Of a stretch of DNA of 64,000 bases, positions 1 through 7,791 are shown piece after piece. The notes beneath the pieces were generated by a model, which worked only from the letters and a program-made list of their open reading frames with translations, made no database searches and was not told the origin of the DNA. The stretch's first letter is position 1. Each line of letters opens with the position of its first letter. A program made the translations under genes and the position numbers. Source of the stretch: Peptoniphilaceae bacterium (GTDB lineage: Bacteria; Bacillota; Clostridia; Tissierellales; Peptoniphilaceae); contig CAJUSY010000049.1 in assembly GCA_910589545.1 (NCBI GenBank), forward strand, positions 1 through 64,000, in the 5' to 3' direction.

Positions 1-334
1 GGTTTTCTATGTTTGATATGTCTTTTTGATATTTTTTCAATGCTTGTGGCTCAAAGGATCCTTCTCTGTCTCGTGGGATGTTTAGGTCTATGTTTCCGTA
101 TGATGATTTAACTGTTTTTTTACTTGAGCCATTTCTTGTGTTTAATGACAGTGGTTTTTCACCATATTCATAATCTAGATGTTCATCTAACTCTGCTTTT
201 AACATTTGCTCCATTGTGTCTCCTAGAAGATCTTTCAAAGCTTCTTGAAGATCTTGTACTGTTTCTGGTTGATATTCTTCAATCAACATCTTGGATATTT
301 TGTTTAGTCTTGTTTCTGGTCTTTTTCTTGGCAT
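1..334 (-). CDS. IS256-family transposase, N-terminal part (runs off window edge)
   Basis: The reverse strand from 334 down to base 1 is open and encodes about 111 residues beginning MPRKRPETRLNKISKMLIEE. It contains the hallmark N-terminal stretch of Mutator/IS256 transposases: a helical segment, then LDEHLDYEYGEK, a TRNGSSKKTV-type segment and NIDLNIPRDREGSFEPQ. The DDE catalytic core lies beyond the left edge. The ATG at 334-332 is preceded by a strong AGGAGG. No stop or frameshift is visible, so the element may be intact. It sits just downstream of map and looks like a simple insertion; the other end and the target duplication are outside the window. Confidence 0.93.
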   Translation of the reverse strand, partial: MPRKRPETRLNKISKMLIEEYQPETVQDLQEALKDLLGDTMEQMLKAELDEHLDYEYGEKPLSLNTRNGSSKKTVKSSYGNIDLNIPRDREGSFEPQALKKYQKDISNIEN

Positions 335-400
335 TTTAAAATCCTCCTGATTACTATTATATCAGGAGGATTCTATACACAAACTATTTCACAGTCTCTA
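335..400 (-). mobile_element. IS256-family left end with terminal inverted repeat
   Basis: Read on the minus strand the boundary begins about GAGACTGTGAAATAGTTTG, a typical IS256-family terminal repeat (plus-strand 380-399). The outer edge is therefore near 399, about 50 bases past the map stop codon. The matching right end is not in the window, so the exact boundary and target-site duplication cannot be confirmed. Confidence 0.75.
341..371 (-). promoter_or_regulatory. Hairpin masking the transposase ribosome-binding site, with a promoter -10 in its loop
   Basis: ATCCTCCTGAT (341-351) and ATCAGGAGGAT (361-371) are perfect 11-base inverted repeats around a 9-base spacer. On the minus-strand transcript the repeat nearer the gene carries the AGGAGG of the transposase. 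A TATAAT on the minus strand (361-356) lies in the spacer. A transcript starting from it would begin near 350, keep the AGGAGG arm and lose the masking arm. Read-through transcripts from outside would contain both arms and hide the site. Confidence 0.75.
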
Positions 401-448
401 TTAAATTATTCCGTGTTTACGGGTTCAGGTCAATTTCTTCTCTATTTT

Positions 449-1204
449 TTATTGACCTTGTTGTTTTGTCAAAATTCTAGGGCCATCTTTTGTGATAGCT
501 AATGTGTGTTCATATTGACATGATTTTTTCCCGTCTATCGTTCTTGCTGTCCAGCCATTATTATCAATTTTTAACTTATGAGTTCCCATGTTTATCATAG
601 GTTCAATTGTCAATACCATTCCTTCTTGCAATCTTAGCCCTCTGTGTTCCTTTCCATAGTGTAATACCATAGGATCTTCATGCATTCCTCTACCGATTCC
701 ATGGCCAGTGAATTCACGAACTATAGAATATCCATTAGATTCTGCAATAGATTGTATCTTTGCGCCTATATCTCCTAATCTATTGCCAATTACAGCTAAT
801 TTAACACCTTCATACAAACACTCTTTAGTAATATCCATAAGTTTTTGAGTTTCATCGTCAATTTCACCAACTGCATAGCTCCAACATGAATCACTCATCC
901 ATCCATTCAATTCAACCACTGTATCCACTTTTAATAAATCCCCAGATTTTAAAATATAGCCCGATGGATATCCATGACATATTTCATCATTTACTGAACA
1001 GCAAGTAGCGTAAGGAAACCCTTCAAAACCGATTTGGGCTGGTATTGCACCTTTGCTTCTAATAAATTTTTCGCAAAAATCATTAATTTGCATAGTTGTT
1101 AATCCAGGTTTTACGTATTCTCGTAATGCTTCGTGCATTCCTGAAATTACATTTCCGGAAATATCCATTTTCTCTATTTCATCTTTATTTTTAATAATAA
1201 TCAT
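449..1204 (-). CDS. map: Type I methionine aminopeptidase
   Basis: Cytosolic metalloprotease that removes the initiator methionine after deformylation. The 251 residues are the normal length for a type I enzyme without an N-terminal zinc extension. All five metal ligands of the pita-bread fold are visible: Asp94, Asp105, His168, Glu201 and Glu232, plus substrate-side His77 and His175. It starts 8 bases after the CNNM-type gene and is probably co-transcribed with it. It is not next to adk/infA as map often is, so it may be a second copy; the window cannot show this. A weak inverted repeat (GGTCAAT/ATTGACC, 428-457) overlaps its stop codon and may be its terminator. Confidence 0.95.
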   Translation of the reverse strand: MIIIKNKDEIEKMDISGNVISGMHEALREYVKPGLTTMQINDFCEKFIRSKGAIPAQIGFEGFPYATCCSVNDEICHGYPSGYILKSGDLLKVDTVVELNGWMSDSCWSYAVGEIDDETQKLMDITKECLYEGVKLAVIGNRLGDIGAKIQSIAESNGYSIVREFTGHGIGRGMHEDPMVLHYGKEHRGLRLQEGMVLTIEPMINMGTHKLKIDNNGWTARTIDGKKSCQYEHTLAITKDGPRILTKQQGQ

Positions 1205-1212
1205 TTATTCAC

Positions 1213-2544
1213 CTATTCAAAAAAGTTCTTTGGTAAAGTAATTTTTACCTTTTTAATTCTCTTATCCTCCACAAAAATAATATTGTATAAGACATGATTT
1301 ATATCTATTTTCCTTTTAAATCCATCTTCGGGAATATAACCTAATTGGTTTATTAACATTCCACCTAAAGTATCATAATCATCTGAAAGTTCGTCTATTT
1401 CTAATCCTATACAAGAGTTAATTTCCTTTATCGATGTACTTCCTTTTACTATATAATTAAATTTATCTACCTGAATAATATCAGGAGCTTCGTGATCGTA
1501 CTCGTCCTCAATATTTCCAACAATTTCTTCGATTAAATCTTCCATTGATACAATTCCAGAAAAACCACCATACTCGTCTATTAAGATTGCCATATGAATT
1601 CTTTTTTTCTTCATATCTGAAAATACATCATTAATATTTTTAGTTTCAGATATAAAATAAGCAGGTTTCAAAATTTTTCTCAAATCAACATTCTTAAACC
1701 CATATTTATATGCTTCACTCATGTAATCTTTAATATATATGATACCTAGAATATTATCAATATCGCCTTCATATATCGGGATTCTTGAAAATTTAAGTTC
1801 CATTAACTTATCCAAATAATCCTCAATACAATCTTCAAGATCAATTGCAAAAACCTCTGTCCTCGCAGTCATAATTTCTTCTGCAGTTTTTTCATTAAAA
1901 TTAATTACCGCATCAATCATGTCTTTTTCATTCGAATTGATAATTCCTTGCTCTTTTCCTACCTCGACCATAGATTTAATTTCTTCAACTGTTATTTTGC
2001 TTTCTACATTTAATGTTTTAATTCCAATAATACTTAATATAAGTTTGGTGCACTTAGAAAGTAAAAAAACAAAAGGTTTTAATATAAAGTAAATAAATTT
2101 TACAGCACCGATAGAAAACAACGCAAAAGAATCAGCTATGCTTAAAGCAATTCGTTTTGGAATTAGTTGTCCAAATAAAATATATATAAAAGACAAAATT
2201 ATGAGAACAATACACACAGAAATCCAGTATGTCAACGATTTATTAAATCCTAATACTTTTAATTTTTCATATAAATTCACACTTAAACTAGATGAGCATA
2301 TTGCAGATGCAACAAATCCAATAAAAGTTAAAATTATCTGTATTGTTGACAAGAATTTGGTATGTTTCTCAAATTGATCCAAAACTGATTTTGCTTTCTC
2401 ATTTCCATCATCACTCATAACTCGTAACTTATTTTTATCGCATGAAACAATAGCCATTTCACTCGCAGAAAAAAATGCGTTAATTATTATAAGTATCAAT
2501 AAAATAACCAATTCTAAAATAAGATTGGGCCCGACTTCGTCCAT
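1213..2544 (-). CDS. CNNM/HlyC-family membrane protein with CBS pair and CorC domain
   Basis: 443-residue integral membrane protein. An N-terminal DUF21 (CNNM) part has four hydrophobic segments within about residues 5-175, with the conserved SASEMA and GQLIPKRIA motifs. It is followed by two CBS domains (about 205-335, with RIPIYEGDIDNILGIIY and ILIDEYGGFSGIVSMEDL) and a C-terminal CorC_HlyC domain (about 345-435). Such proteins are linked to magnesium or cobalt efflux; the 'hemolysin' label is historical. AGGAGG precedes the ATG. First gene of a pair with map. Confidence 0.9.
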   Translation of the reverse strand: MDEVGPNLILELVILLILIIINAFFSASEMAIVSCDKNKLRVMSDDGNEKAKSVLDQFEKHTKFLSTIQIILTFIGFVASAICSSSLSVNLYEKLKVLGFNKSLTYWISVCIVLIILSFIYILFGQLIPKRIALSIADSFALFSIGAVKFIYFILKPFVFLLSKCTKLILSIIGIKTLNVESKITVEEIKSMVEVGKEQGIINSNEKDMIDAVINFNEKTAEEIMTARTEVFAIDLEDCIEDYLDKLMELKFSRIPIYEGDIDNILGIIYIKDYMSEAYKYGFKNVDLRKILKPAYFISETKNINDVFSDMKKKRIHMAILIDEYGGFSGIVSMEDLIEEIVGNIEDEYDHEAPDIIQVDKFNYIVKGSTSIKEINSCIGLEIDELSDDYDTLGGMLINQLGYIPEDGFKRKIDINHVLYNIIFVEDKRIKKVKITLPKNFFE

Positions 2545-2612
2545 TTAATCCTCCTAAAATTATACATAATAATATTATACAATAATTTTGAATTAAAATA
2601 AAACAAAATTAA

Positions 2613-2650
2613 ACGGAATGTTTTCTGTGATGCACAGATTACATTCCGCT
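2613..2650 (-). terminator. Rho-independent terminator after hppA
   Basis: CGGAATG (2614-2620) pairs with CATTCCG (2642-2648), with an inner CTGTG/CACAG stem. On the minus strand the hairpin is followed by a T-rich stretch, about 60 bases past the hppA stop. Confidence 0.75.
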
Positions 2651-2710
2651 TAAAAGATTTAATTAGACTCGTATTCAATGAACACATCAAATACTTAAAA
2701 TATTTTATTT

Positions 2711-4723
2711 CTAGAATAAGTTTAGAATTATTCCACCATGTTGAGCAATTAATGGTGCAAATACCAATGATACAACTGTCATTAATTTAATTAATATATT
2801 TAATGATGGACCTGAAGTATCTTTGAATGGGTCACCAACAGTATCTCCTACTACAGCTGCTTTATGAGCATCTGATCCCTTACCACCGTGTTGACCTGAT
2901 TCAATATATTTTTTAGCATTATCCCATGCTCCACCACTATTTGACATGAAGATTGCCATTAATACTCCCGTTACTAAAGAACCAGCTAAAAGTCCTCCTA
3001 ATGCTTCTGCGCCTAATAAGAATCCCATAACTACAGGACATATTACAGCTAATAAACCAGGAACTACCATTTGTCTTAGAGCCGCTCCTGTAGAAATATC
3101 TACACATTTTTTATAATCAGGTTGTTGAGTACCTTCCATAATTCCGGGAAATTCTTTAAATTGTCTTCTAACTTCTACAATCATATCATTTGCAGCTGTT
3201 CCTACAGCATCCATAGTAAGTGCTGAGAATAAGAATGGTAACATACCACCAATGAACATACCGGCTACAACTTCTGGACTAGTTACGTTAATTTGTTTCA
3301 ACCCTACTACAGCTGTGTATGATGCAAACAAAGCTAACGCTGTCAATGCAGCACTACCTATCGCAAACCCTTTACCAATTGCAGCAGTAGTATTCCCAAC
3401 TGAATCTAGCTTATCTGTAATGTTTCTAACATCTTCAGGTAATTCACACATTTCAGCTATACCACCTGCATTATCAGCTATTGGACCATAAGCATCAACC
3501 GCTATTGTCATTCCACAAGTAGATAACATACCTATAGCAGCTACTGCAATACCATACAAACCTTCTGTAGGGTTTGTAGCACCATTTGATGCAAAGAATG
3601 AAATTATTATACCAATAGCTATAACAATAATTGGACCAGTAGTTGATTTCATTCCTGTAGCCAAACCTGAGATAATATTTGTAGAAGAACCTGTTTCTGA
3701 TTCTTCAGCAATTTTTTGAACTGGCTTTTTATCTTCAGATGTGTAGTATTCAGTAAATTGTGAAATTATCAATCCAACTAATATACCAGCTAATACAGAG
3801 AAGAAAGCATTATTACTACCAAGAATAGATCTTGATAAGAAGAATGATCCAGCAATTGCTAAAATAGAACTTATAATTGTACCTGTATTCAAAGATTTTT
3901 GAGGATCTTTTCCTCCTCTAACTGTAAATACACCTATAATAGATGCAATAACACCTAAAGCTGCTGTTGCTATTGCAAATGATACACCAGCTTCTTTATA
4001 AGCTAATAAACCTAATGTAATACCTGATAAAATACTACCAGCATAGGATTCAAATAAGTCGGCTCCCATACCAGCAACATCCCCTACGTTGTCCCCAACA
4101 TTATCTGCAATTACTGCAGGGTTTCTAGGGTCATCTTCAGGAATACCTGCTTCGACTTTACCAACCAAGTCTGCTCCAACATCGGCGGCTTTTGTATAGA
4201 TACCACCACCAACTCTGGCAAATAAAGCTATGGAAGAAGCACCAAAACTAAATCCAGTAACAACTTCAGCATCTTGGAAAATAATATAAGAAAGAGTTAT
4301 ACCTAAAATTCCTAATCCAACAACGCACATTCCCATTACTGCTCCACCAGAAAATGCTACGTTTAATGCTCCATTCATTCCTTCTTCTTTTGCCGCATTA
4401 GCTGTCCTAACGTTTGCCTTTGTTGCAGCTTGCATACCTATGTAACCTGCAAGTACACTAAATATTGCACCAGCTAAAAAACAAATTGCTGTCTTATAAT
4501 CGATTGCAACACCTAGAATTACACATACTATAACTACAAAAATAATAAGTGCTTTGTACTGGCGAGAAAGATAAGCCATTGCTCCGTCGTGAATAAATCC
4601 AGATATCTCCCTCATTCTTTCATTACCAGCACCTTTTTTACTTATGCTACTAAATTTTATTGCAGCAAATAATAAAGCGATAATACCTGCTGCAATAGCT
4701 AAATAGTAATACATATTGTCCAT
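2711..4723 (-). CDS. hppA: Membrane-bound cation-pumping pyrophosphatase, K+-dependent type
   Basis: 670-residue polytopic pump that couples pyrophosphate hydrolysis to H+ or Na+ export. The signature region around residues 170-225 is intact: GGGIYTKAADVGADLVGKVE, then EDDPRNPAVIADNVGDNVGD. The C-terminal DNAKKYIE and GDTVGDPFKDTSGPSLNIL segments that form the pyrophosphate site are also present. The motif GNTTAAIGKG carries Ala where K+-independent pumps have Lys, which predicts K+ dependence. Whether it moves H+ or Na+ cannot be decided by eye; many anaerobe versions are Na+ pumps. It follows secG by 24 bases with no terminator between, so the two probably share the secG promoter. Confidence 0.96.
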   Translation of the reverse strand: MDNMYYYLAIAAGIIALLFAAIKFSSISKKGAGNERMREISGFIHDGAMAYLSRQYKALIIFVVIVCVILGVAIDYKTAICFLAGAIFSVLAGYIGMQAATKANVRTANAAKEEGMNGALNVAFSGGAVMGMCVVGLGILGITLSYIIFQDAEVVTGFSFGASSIALFARVGGGIYTKAADVGADLVGKVEAGIPEDDPRNPAVIADNVGDNVGDVAGMGADLFESYAGSILSGITLGLLAYKEAGVSFAIATAALGVIASIIGVFTVRGGKDPQKSLNTGTIISSILAIAGSFFLSRSILGSNNAFFSVLAGILVGLIISQFTEYYTSEDKKPVQKIAEESETGSSTNIISGLATGMKSTTGPIIVIAIGIIISFFASNGATNPTEGLYGIAVAAIGMLSTCGMTIAVDAYGPIADNAGGIAEMCELPEDVRNITDKLDSVGNTTAAIGKGFAIGSAALTALALFASYTAVVGLKQINVTSPEVVAGMFIGGMLPFLFSALTMDAVGTAANDMIVEVRRQFKEFPGIMEGTQQPDYKKCVDISTGAALRQMVVPGLLAVICPVVMGFLLGAEALGGLLAGSLVTGVLMAIFMSNSGGAWDNAKKYIESGQHGGKGSDAHKAAVVGDTVGDPFKDTSGPSLNILIKLMTVVSLVFAPLIAQHGGIILNLF

Positions 4724-4747
4724 GATTTACTCCTTTCAACTATTAAA

Positions 4748-4972
4748 TTATTTTATATATGCTAACGCCAAAGCTGAAACCAAGAATATAACTGATGATA
4801 CAATAACAACTCTGTTAATATAATTATCCTTAGTTAATCTTCCACCATGTCCGCCGACATTAGTTTCGCCTGTTAACGCTGCCATCCCTTCTGATTTAGT
4901 TTCTTGACTCATCACTGCAATTATTATTACAATGCTGGCAATAACTAAAATTACTGAAAAAATAGTCTTCAT
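4748..4972 (-). CDS. secG: Preprotein translocase subunit SecG
   Basis: 74-residue protein with two membrane segments (about 2-20 and 53-72) and the SecG loop MSQETKSEGMAALTGE plus a glycine-rich GGHGG turn. It is the small accessory subunit of the SecYEG channel. In many Firmicutes secG precedes rnr-smpB; here it precedes hppA while rnr-smpB lie 25 kb away. An RBS (GAGGTG) stands 6 bases before the ATG. Confidence 0.93.
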   Translation of the reverse strand: MKTIFSVILVIASIVIIIAVMSQETKSEGMAALTGETNVGGHGGRLTKDNYINRVVIVSSVIFLVSALALAYIK

Positions 4973-5006
4973 TTATACACCTCATTTCAATTAAGTTGAT
5001 ATATAA

Positions 5007-5035
5007 AATATAACATAGACATTCGATATTATCAA
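5007..5035 (-). promoter_or_regulatory. Promoter of secG-hppA
   Basis: On the minus strand TTGATA (5035-5030), a 17-base spacer and TATATT (5012-5007) form a sigma-A-type promoter about 35 bases upstream of the secG start. Confidence 0.6.
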
Positions 5036-5095
5036 GATACTTCATATATCATTATTGCACAAAGATATTATACCACAAATTTCTTTGAATTTAAT

Positions 5096-5156
5096 TGATA
5101 ATCAGTATTGATTTATTAAAAATCATGTGCTATACTTATTGTGATATCAATTATCA
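5096..5156 (+). promoter_or_regulatory. Promoter of DUF3793-flavodoxin with two Fur-like boxes
   Basis: -35 TTGATT (5108-5113), 17-base spacer, -10 TATACT (5131-5136). Two 7-1-7 elements resemble the Gram-positive Fur consensus TGATAATnATTATCA. TGATATCAATTATCA (5142-5156) matches 12 of 14 positions and lies at the expected transcription start. TGATAATCAGTATTG (5096-5110) matches 11 of 14 and overlaps the -35. The layout predicts repression by iron-loaded Fur. Confidence 0.7.
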
Positions 5157-5177
5157 ATACTTATTATAGAGGTGGTT

Positions 5178-5723
5178 ATGTTACAAGACATATTATTAGA
5201 ACATTGTTATCCCACACTAAGTAATCTCAAATTTGCAAATATGATAAATGTTGATTATACAGATAGCATATTTGAAGACATATTTAAATTAAACGAAAAA
5301 TTATCAGAATATAATTTTAGCTTAATTATTTTAAAGCAAACTAGAAAAAAGTTGTTGCTGTACTTAATAAATTACAATTTAATAGAAAACTATAATGATA
5401 AGAGGCTGCAAAATGCTTTGAAAAGTTATGGTTATCCTGCGGATAATTTTAATAGCAGCATAAATTTTTTAAAGAAAAGATTACTTGAAAATGAATTTCC
5501 TCATGAAATCGGATTCTTCTTAGGGTATCCCTACGAGGATGTGCTTGGTTTTATCAATTACAACGGAAAAAATGAATGTATTTCTGGAAAATGGAAAGTA
5601 TATTCTGATGTAGAAAAAGCAAAAGATATATTTAAAAAATATGACTACGCTAAACTCGTAACAAAAAGATTATCATTACAAGGAAATAACTTGTTTGATA
5701 TAATAAATTATTTTAAGGAGTAA
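5178..5723 (+). CDS. DUF3793 family protein
   Basis: About 181 residues with the family's central signature EIGFFLGYPYEDVLGFI and the later CISGKWKVYSD. It is soluble, with no signal or membrane segment, and its biochemical function is unknown. In clostridia-like genomes such genes are often beside a flavodoxin gene, as here (stop 3 bases before the flavodoxin ATG). The ATG at 5178 is chosen over an in-frame GTG at 5172 because the GTG lies inside the AGAGG ribosome-binding site. Its promoter carries Fur-like boxes, suggesting an iron-starvation role. Confidence 0.85.
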   Translation: MLQDILLEHCYPTLSNLKFANMINVDYTDSIFEDIFKLNEKLSEYNFSLIILKQTRKKLLLYLINYNLIENYNDKRLQNALKSYGYPADNFNSSINFLKKRLLENEFPHEIGFFLGYPYEDVLGFINYNGKNECISGKWKVYSDVEKAKDIFKKYDYAKLVTKRLSLQGNNLFDIINYFKE

Positions 5724-5726
5724 ATT

Positions 5727-6146
5727 ATGAATTTATTAATTTTATACTGGTCTCAAACTGGTAACACTGAAAAAATGGCTCAAATTATTAAAGAAGAATG
5801 TGAGTCAAAAGGATCTAAAGTCGAAATGGTATTTAGTGATGATTATAAAAACTACGATATAGACAATTTCGATGTCATTGCTTTTGGGTGCCCTGCTATG
5901 GGTGATGAAGAACTAGAAGATACTTCATTTGAACCGATGTTTTCTGATTTAGAAAATACATTAAGTGATAAAAAAATTGCTCTCTTTGGTTCTTATGAAT
6001 GGAACAACGGTGAATGGATGGGCTTTTGGAAAGAAAGATGTTCGAAAAATAATTTAAACGTTATTGATACTGTAATTTGCTATGATACACCAGACGAAAA
6101 TTCTACTGCTGATATCAAAAAATTCGCAGATAATTTATTAAAATAA
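5727..6146 (+). CDS. Flavodoxin
   Basis: 139-residue short-chain flavodoxin. The FMN phosphate loop is SQTGNTEKMA near residues 9-18, the 50s-60s loop is GCPAMGDEELED and the third flavin segment is FGSYEWNNGEWM. It acts as a cytosolic low-potential one-electron carrier that can replace ferredoxin when iron is short. It is the second gene of the Fur-box operon and is followed by a strong terminator. Confidence 0.93.
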   Translation: MNLLILYWSQTGNTEKMAQIIKEECESKGSKVEMVFSDDYKNYDIDNFDVIAFGCPAMGDEELEDTSFEPMFSDLENTLSDKKIALFGSYEWNNGEWMGFWKERCSKNNLNVIDTVICYDTPDENSTADIKKFADNLLK

Positions 6147-6152
6147 TACTTA

Positions 6153-6190
6153 AAAAAGCTTGGTAGTCATCTAAAACTACCAAGCTTTTT
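6153..6190. terminator. Bidirectional terminator between flavodoxin and coiled-coil gene
   Basis: AAAAAGCTTGGTAGT (6153-6167) and ACTACCAAGCTTTTT (6176-6190) are perfect inverted repeats with an 8-base loop. A-rich and T-rich flanks allow termination in both directions for the convergent genes. Confidence 0.9.
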
Positions 6191-6191
6191 A

Positions 6192-6665
6192 TTAGCCTTT
6201 TAATTCATTTCTGTTTTCTTGTAATTCTTCCAATAGATTGTTCAATTTGTCTTGAGTTGTTTCCAACATTTCATCGATATATTGAATAGATTGACTCTTC
6301 AATAGTCTAGCGTTACTTTCGGCTTGAGAAGTAATCTCTTCTGCATTCTTTTGAGCAGCCAATGTAACATCGTGTTCATTTACCATTGTTTCAAATCTGT
6401 TGCGAGCTTCTTGATCAATTTTTTCAGCTTCTTTGTAAGCTTGTGTTCTTATGTTTTCGGATTCTCTATTAGCTTCGTCAATTATCCTATTCTTTTCCGC
6501 ATTAGTCCATTGAGCTTGCTTTATTTCTTCTGGTAAATTTTCTCTCATATCTTTTAAAACAGATAATAGTTCTTCTCTCTCTACCATAACTTTTTTAGAA
6601 AATGGAACTGTTGATGCTTCATCAAGTATGTCTTCCATTTCCTCTATCAACTTAATAATATCCAT
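6192..6665 (-). CDS. DivIVA-like / V-ATPase-H-like coiled-coil protein
   Basis: About 158 residues, almost entirely charged helix. A short N-terminal region (MDIIKLIEEMEDILDEA) is followed by continuous coiled coil rich in Ala, Glu, Gln and Lys to the C-terminus. Genes of this shape next to coaD are common in clostridia and are annotated as DivIVA-like or ATP-synthase-B-like; the function is not established. The ATG at 6665 is used because it follows GGAGGGTTAC; the upstream ATG at 6680 lies before this RBS. Confidence 0.7.
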   Translation of the reverse strand: MDIIKLIEEMEDILDEASTVPFSKKVMVEREELLSVLKDMRENLPEEIKQAQWTNAEKNRIIDEANRESENIRTQAYKEAEKIDQEARNRFETMVNEHDVTLAAQKNAEEITSQAESNARLLKSQSIQYIDEMLETTQDKLNNLLEELQENRNELKG

Positions 6666-6741
6666 GTAACCCTCCTGCATTGAGCTAATTATTCTTACAA
6701 TTATTATAATAAAAATATCAAATTAATTCAAGATAAAGCTT

Positions 6742-7230
6742 TTACTTATCGTTAAATCTATGCTTTATATCCTCTATGATATTTTCAGGAACAAGTTCTG
6801 AGATATCAGCGTCATACGAAGCTATCTCTCTAACTATGGAAGATGACAAAAATGCATACTTACCATCTGCAACTAAAAACAATGTTTCTAACTCACCATT
6901 TAACTTCTTATTAGCCAAAGACATTTGCATTTCAGATTCAAAATCACTTACAGCACGTAGTCCCCTTATAATTGTACTACATCCTATTTGTTTTGCAAAA
7001 TCAACTGTCAAGCCCTCAAATTGATGTACTCTAACATTTTTTAAATGTTTACACGATTTTTCAATCATTTCTACCCTTTGTTCAAGTGAAAAAGTGCTAT
7101 GTTTTTGTATGTTTTTTACAACAGCTACATTGACTTCTTCAAAAATTTTGGAGCTTCTTTCAATAATATCCATATGTCCATTTGTAATAGGATCAAAACT
7201 TCCTGGATATAATACTTTAGTTTTATTCAT
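6742..7230 (-). CDS. coaD: Phosphopantetheine adenylyltransferase
   Basis: About 162 residues. It transfers AMP from ATP to 4'-phosphopantetheine in the penultimate step of coenzyme A synthesis. The nucleotidyltransferase motifs are clear: YPGSFDPITNGHMDII near the N-terminus (T/HxGH type), IIRGLRAVSDFE, and the C-terminal FLSSSIVREIA (ISSTxxR type). The start is placed at 7230 rather than 7236 because GAGG then sits at proper spacing. It overlaps the end of rsmD by 8 bases, so the pair is translationally coupled. Confidence 0.95.
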   Translation of the reverse strand: MNKTKVLYPGSFDPITNGHMDIIERSSKIFEEVNVAVVKNIQKHSTFSLEQRVEMIEKSCKHLKNVRVHQFEGLTVDFAKQIGCSTIIRGLRAVSDFESEMQMSLANKKLNGELETLFLVADGKYAFLSSSIVREIASYDADISELVPENIIEDIKHRFNDK

Positions 7231-7783
7231 TTTCATTCCTCAAAAAATACACATTCTTCTTTTTCCCATATTGTTTTTGTTTTTCAAGTTTTAAATCGCC
7301 AAAAAAATCTATTGATAATTCCTTTTCAGATTCCAATATTAAAAGACAATCATTATTTAATAATTCATTGTCTTCAAGCATTTTAATTGATTCCTTATAA
7401 TAATTTAATCTTTCATAAGGTGGATCAATAAAAACATAGTCAAATTTTAAATTTTGCCTTTTGATATTTAACAAATTTTTCTTGAAATCACCTTTAAATA
7501 CTTTTGCAAATTTTTGAGATTTTGTATGTTCAATATTGTCATTGATGCATTTAATATTATCATTTGAAGCTTCACTAAATACCACTAAATCGCATCCTCG
7601 GCTAATAAATTCTATTCCAACAGCTCCGCTTCCAGCAAACAAATCTAATGCCTTGGAATTTGGCTTCACTTGAAAAATCACGCTAAATATAGCTTCTTTT
7701 ATTTTTCCTTCTGTTGGTCTAGTAAATCTATCTAAATCGGTATTTAAGTTCATACCTCTCATCTTACCTGAAATAACTTTCAT
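7223..7783 (-). CDS. rsmD: 16S rRNA (guanine966-N2)-methyltransferase
   Basis: 186-residue SAM-dependent methyltransferase. The SAM site is DLFAGSGAVGIEFISRG (about 50-66) and the catalytic motif of N2-guanine enzymes is DPPY in FDYVFIDPPYERL. It modifies 16S rRNA in the small subunit. It lies between recG and coaD, the usual Firmicutes arrangement. Confidence 0.94.
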   Translation of the reverse strand: MKVISGKMRGMNLNTDLDRFTRPTEGKIKEAIFSVIFQVKPNSKALDLFAGSGAVGIEFISRGCDLVVFSEASNDNIKCINDNIEHTKSQKFAKVFKGDFKKNLLNIKRQNLKFDYVFIDPPYERLNYYKESIKMLEDNELLNNDCLLILESEKELSIDFFGDLKLEKQKQYGKKKNVYFLRNENE

Positions 7784-7791
7784 AGCTCACC

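Noticed and set aside
5172..5177. GTG start for the DUF3793 gene
   Set aside because: The GTG lies within the AGAGG ribosome-binding site; the ATG at 5178 is correctly placed behind it.
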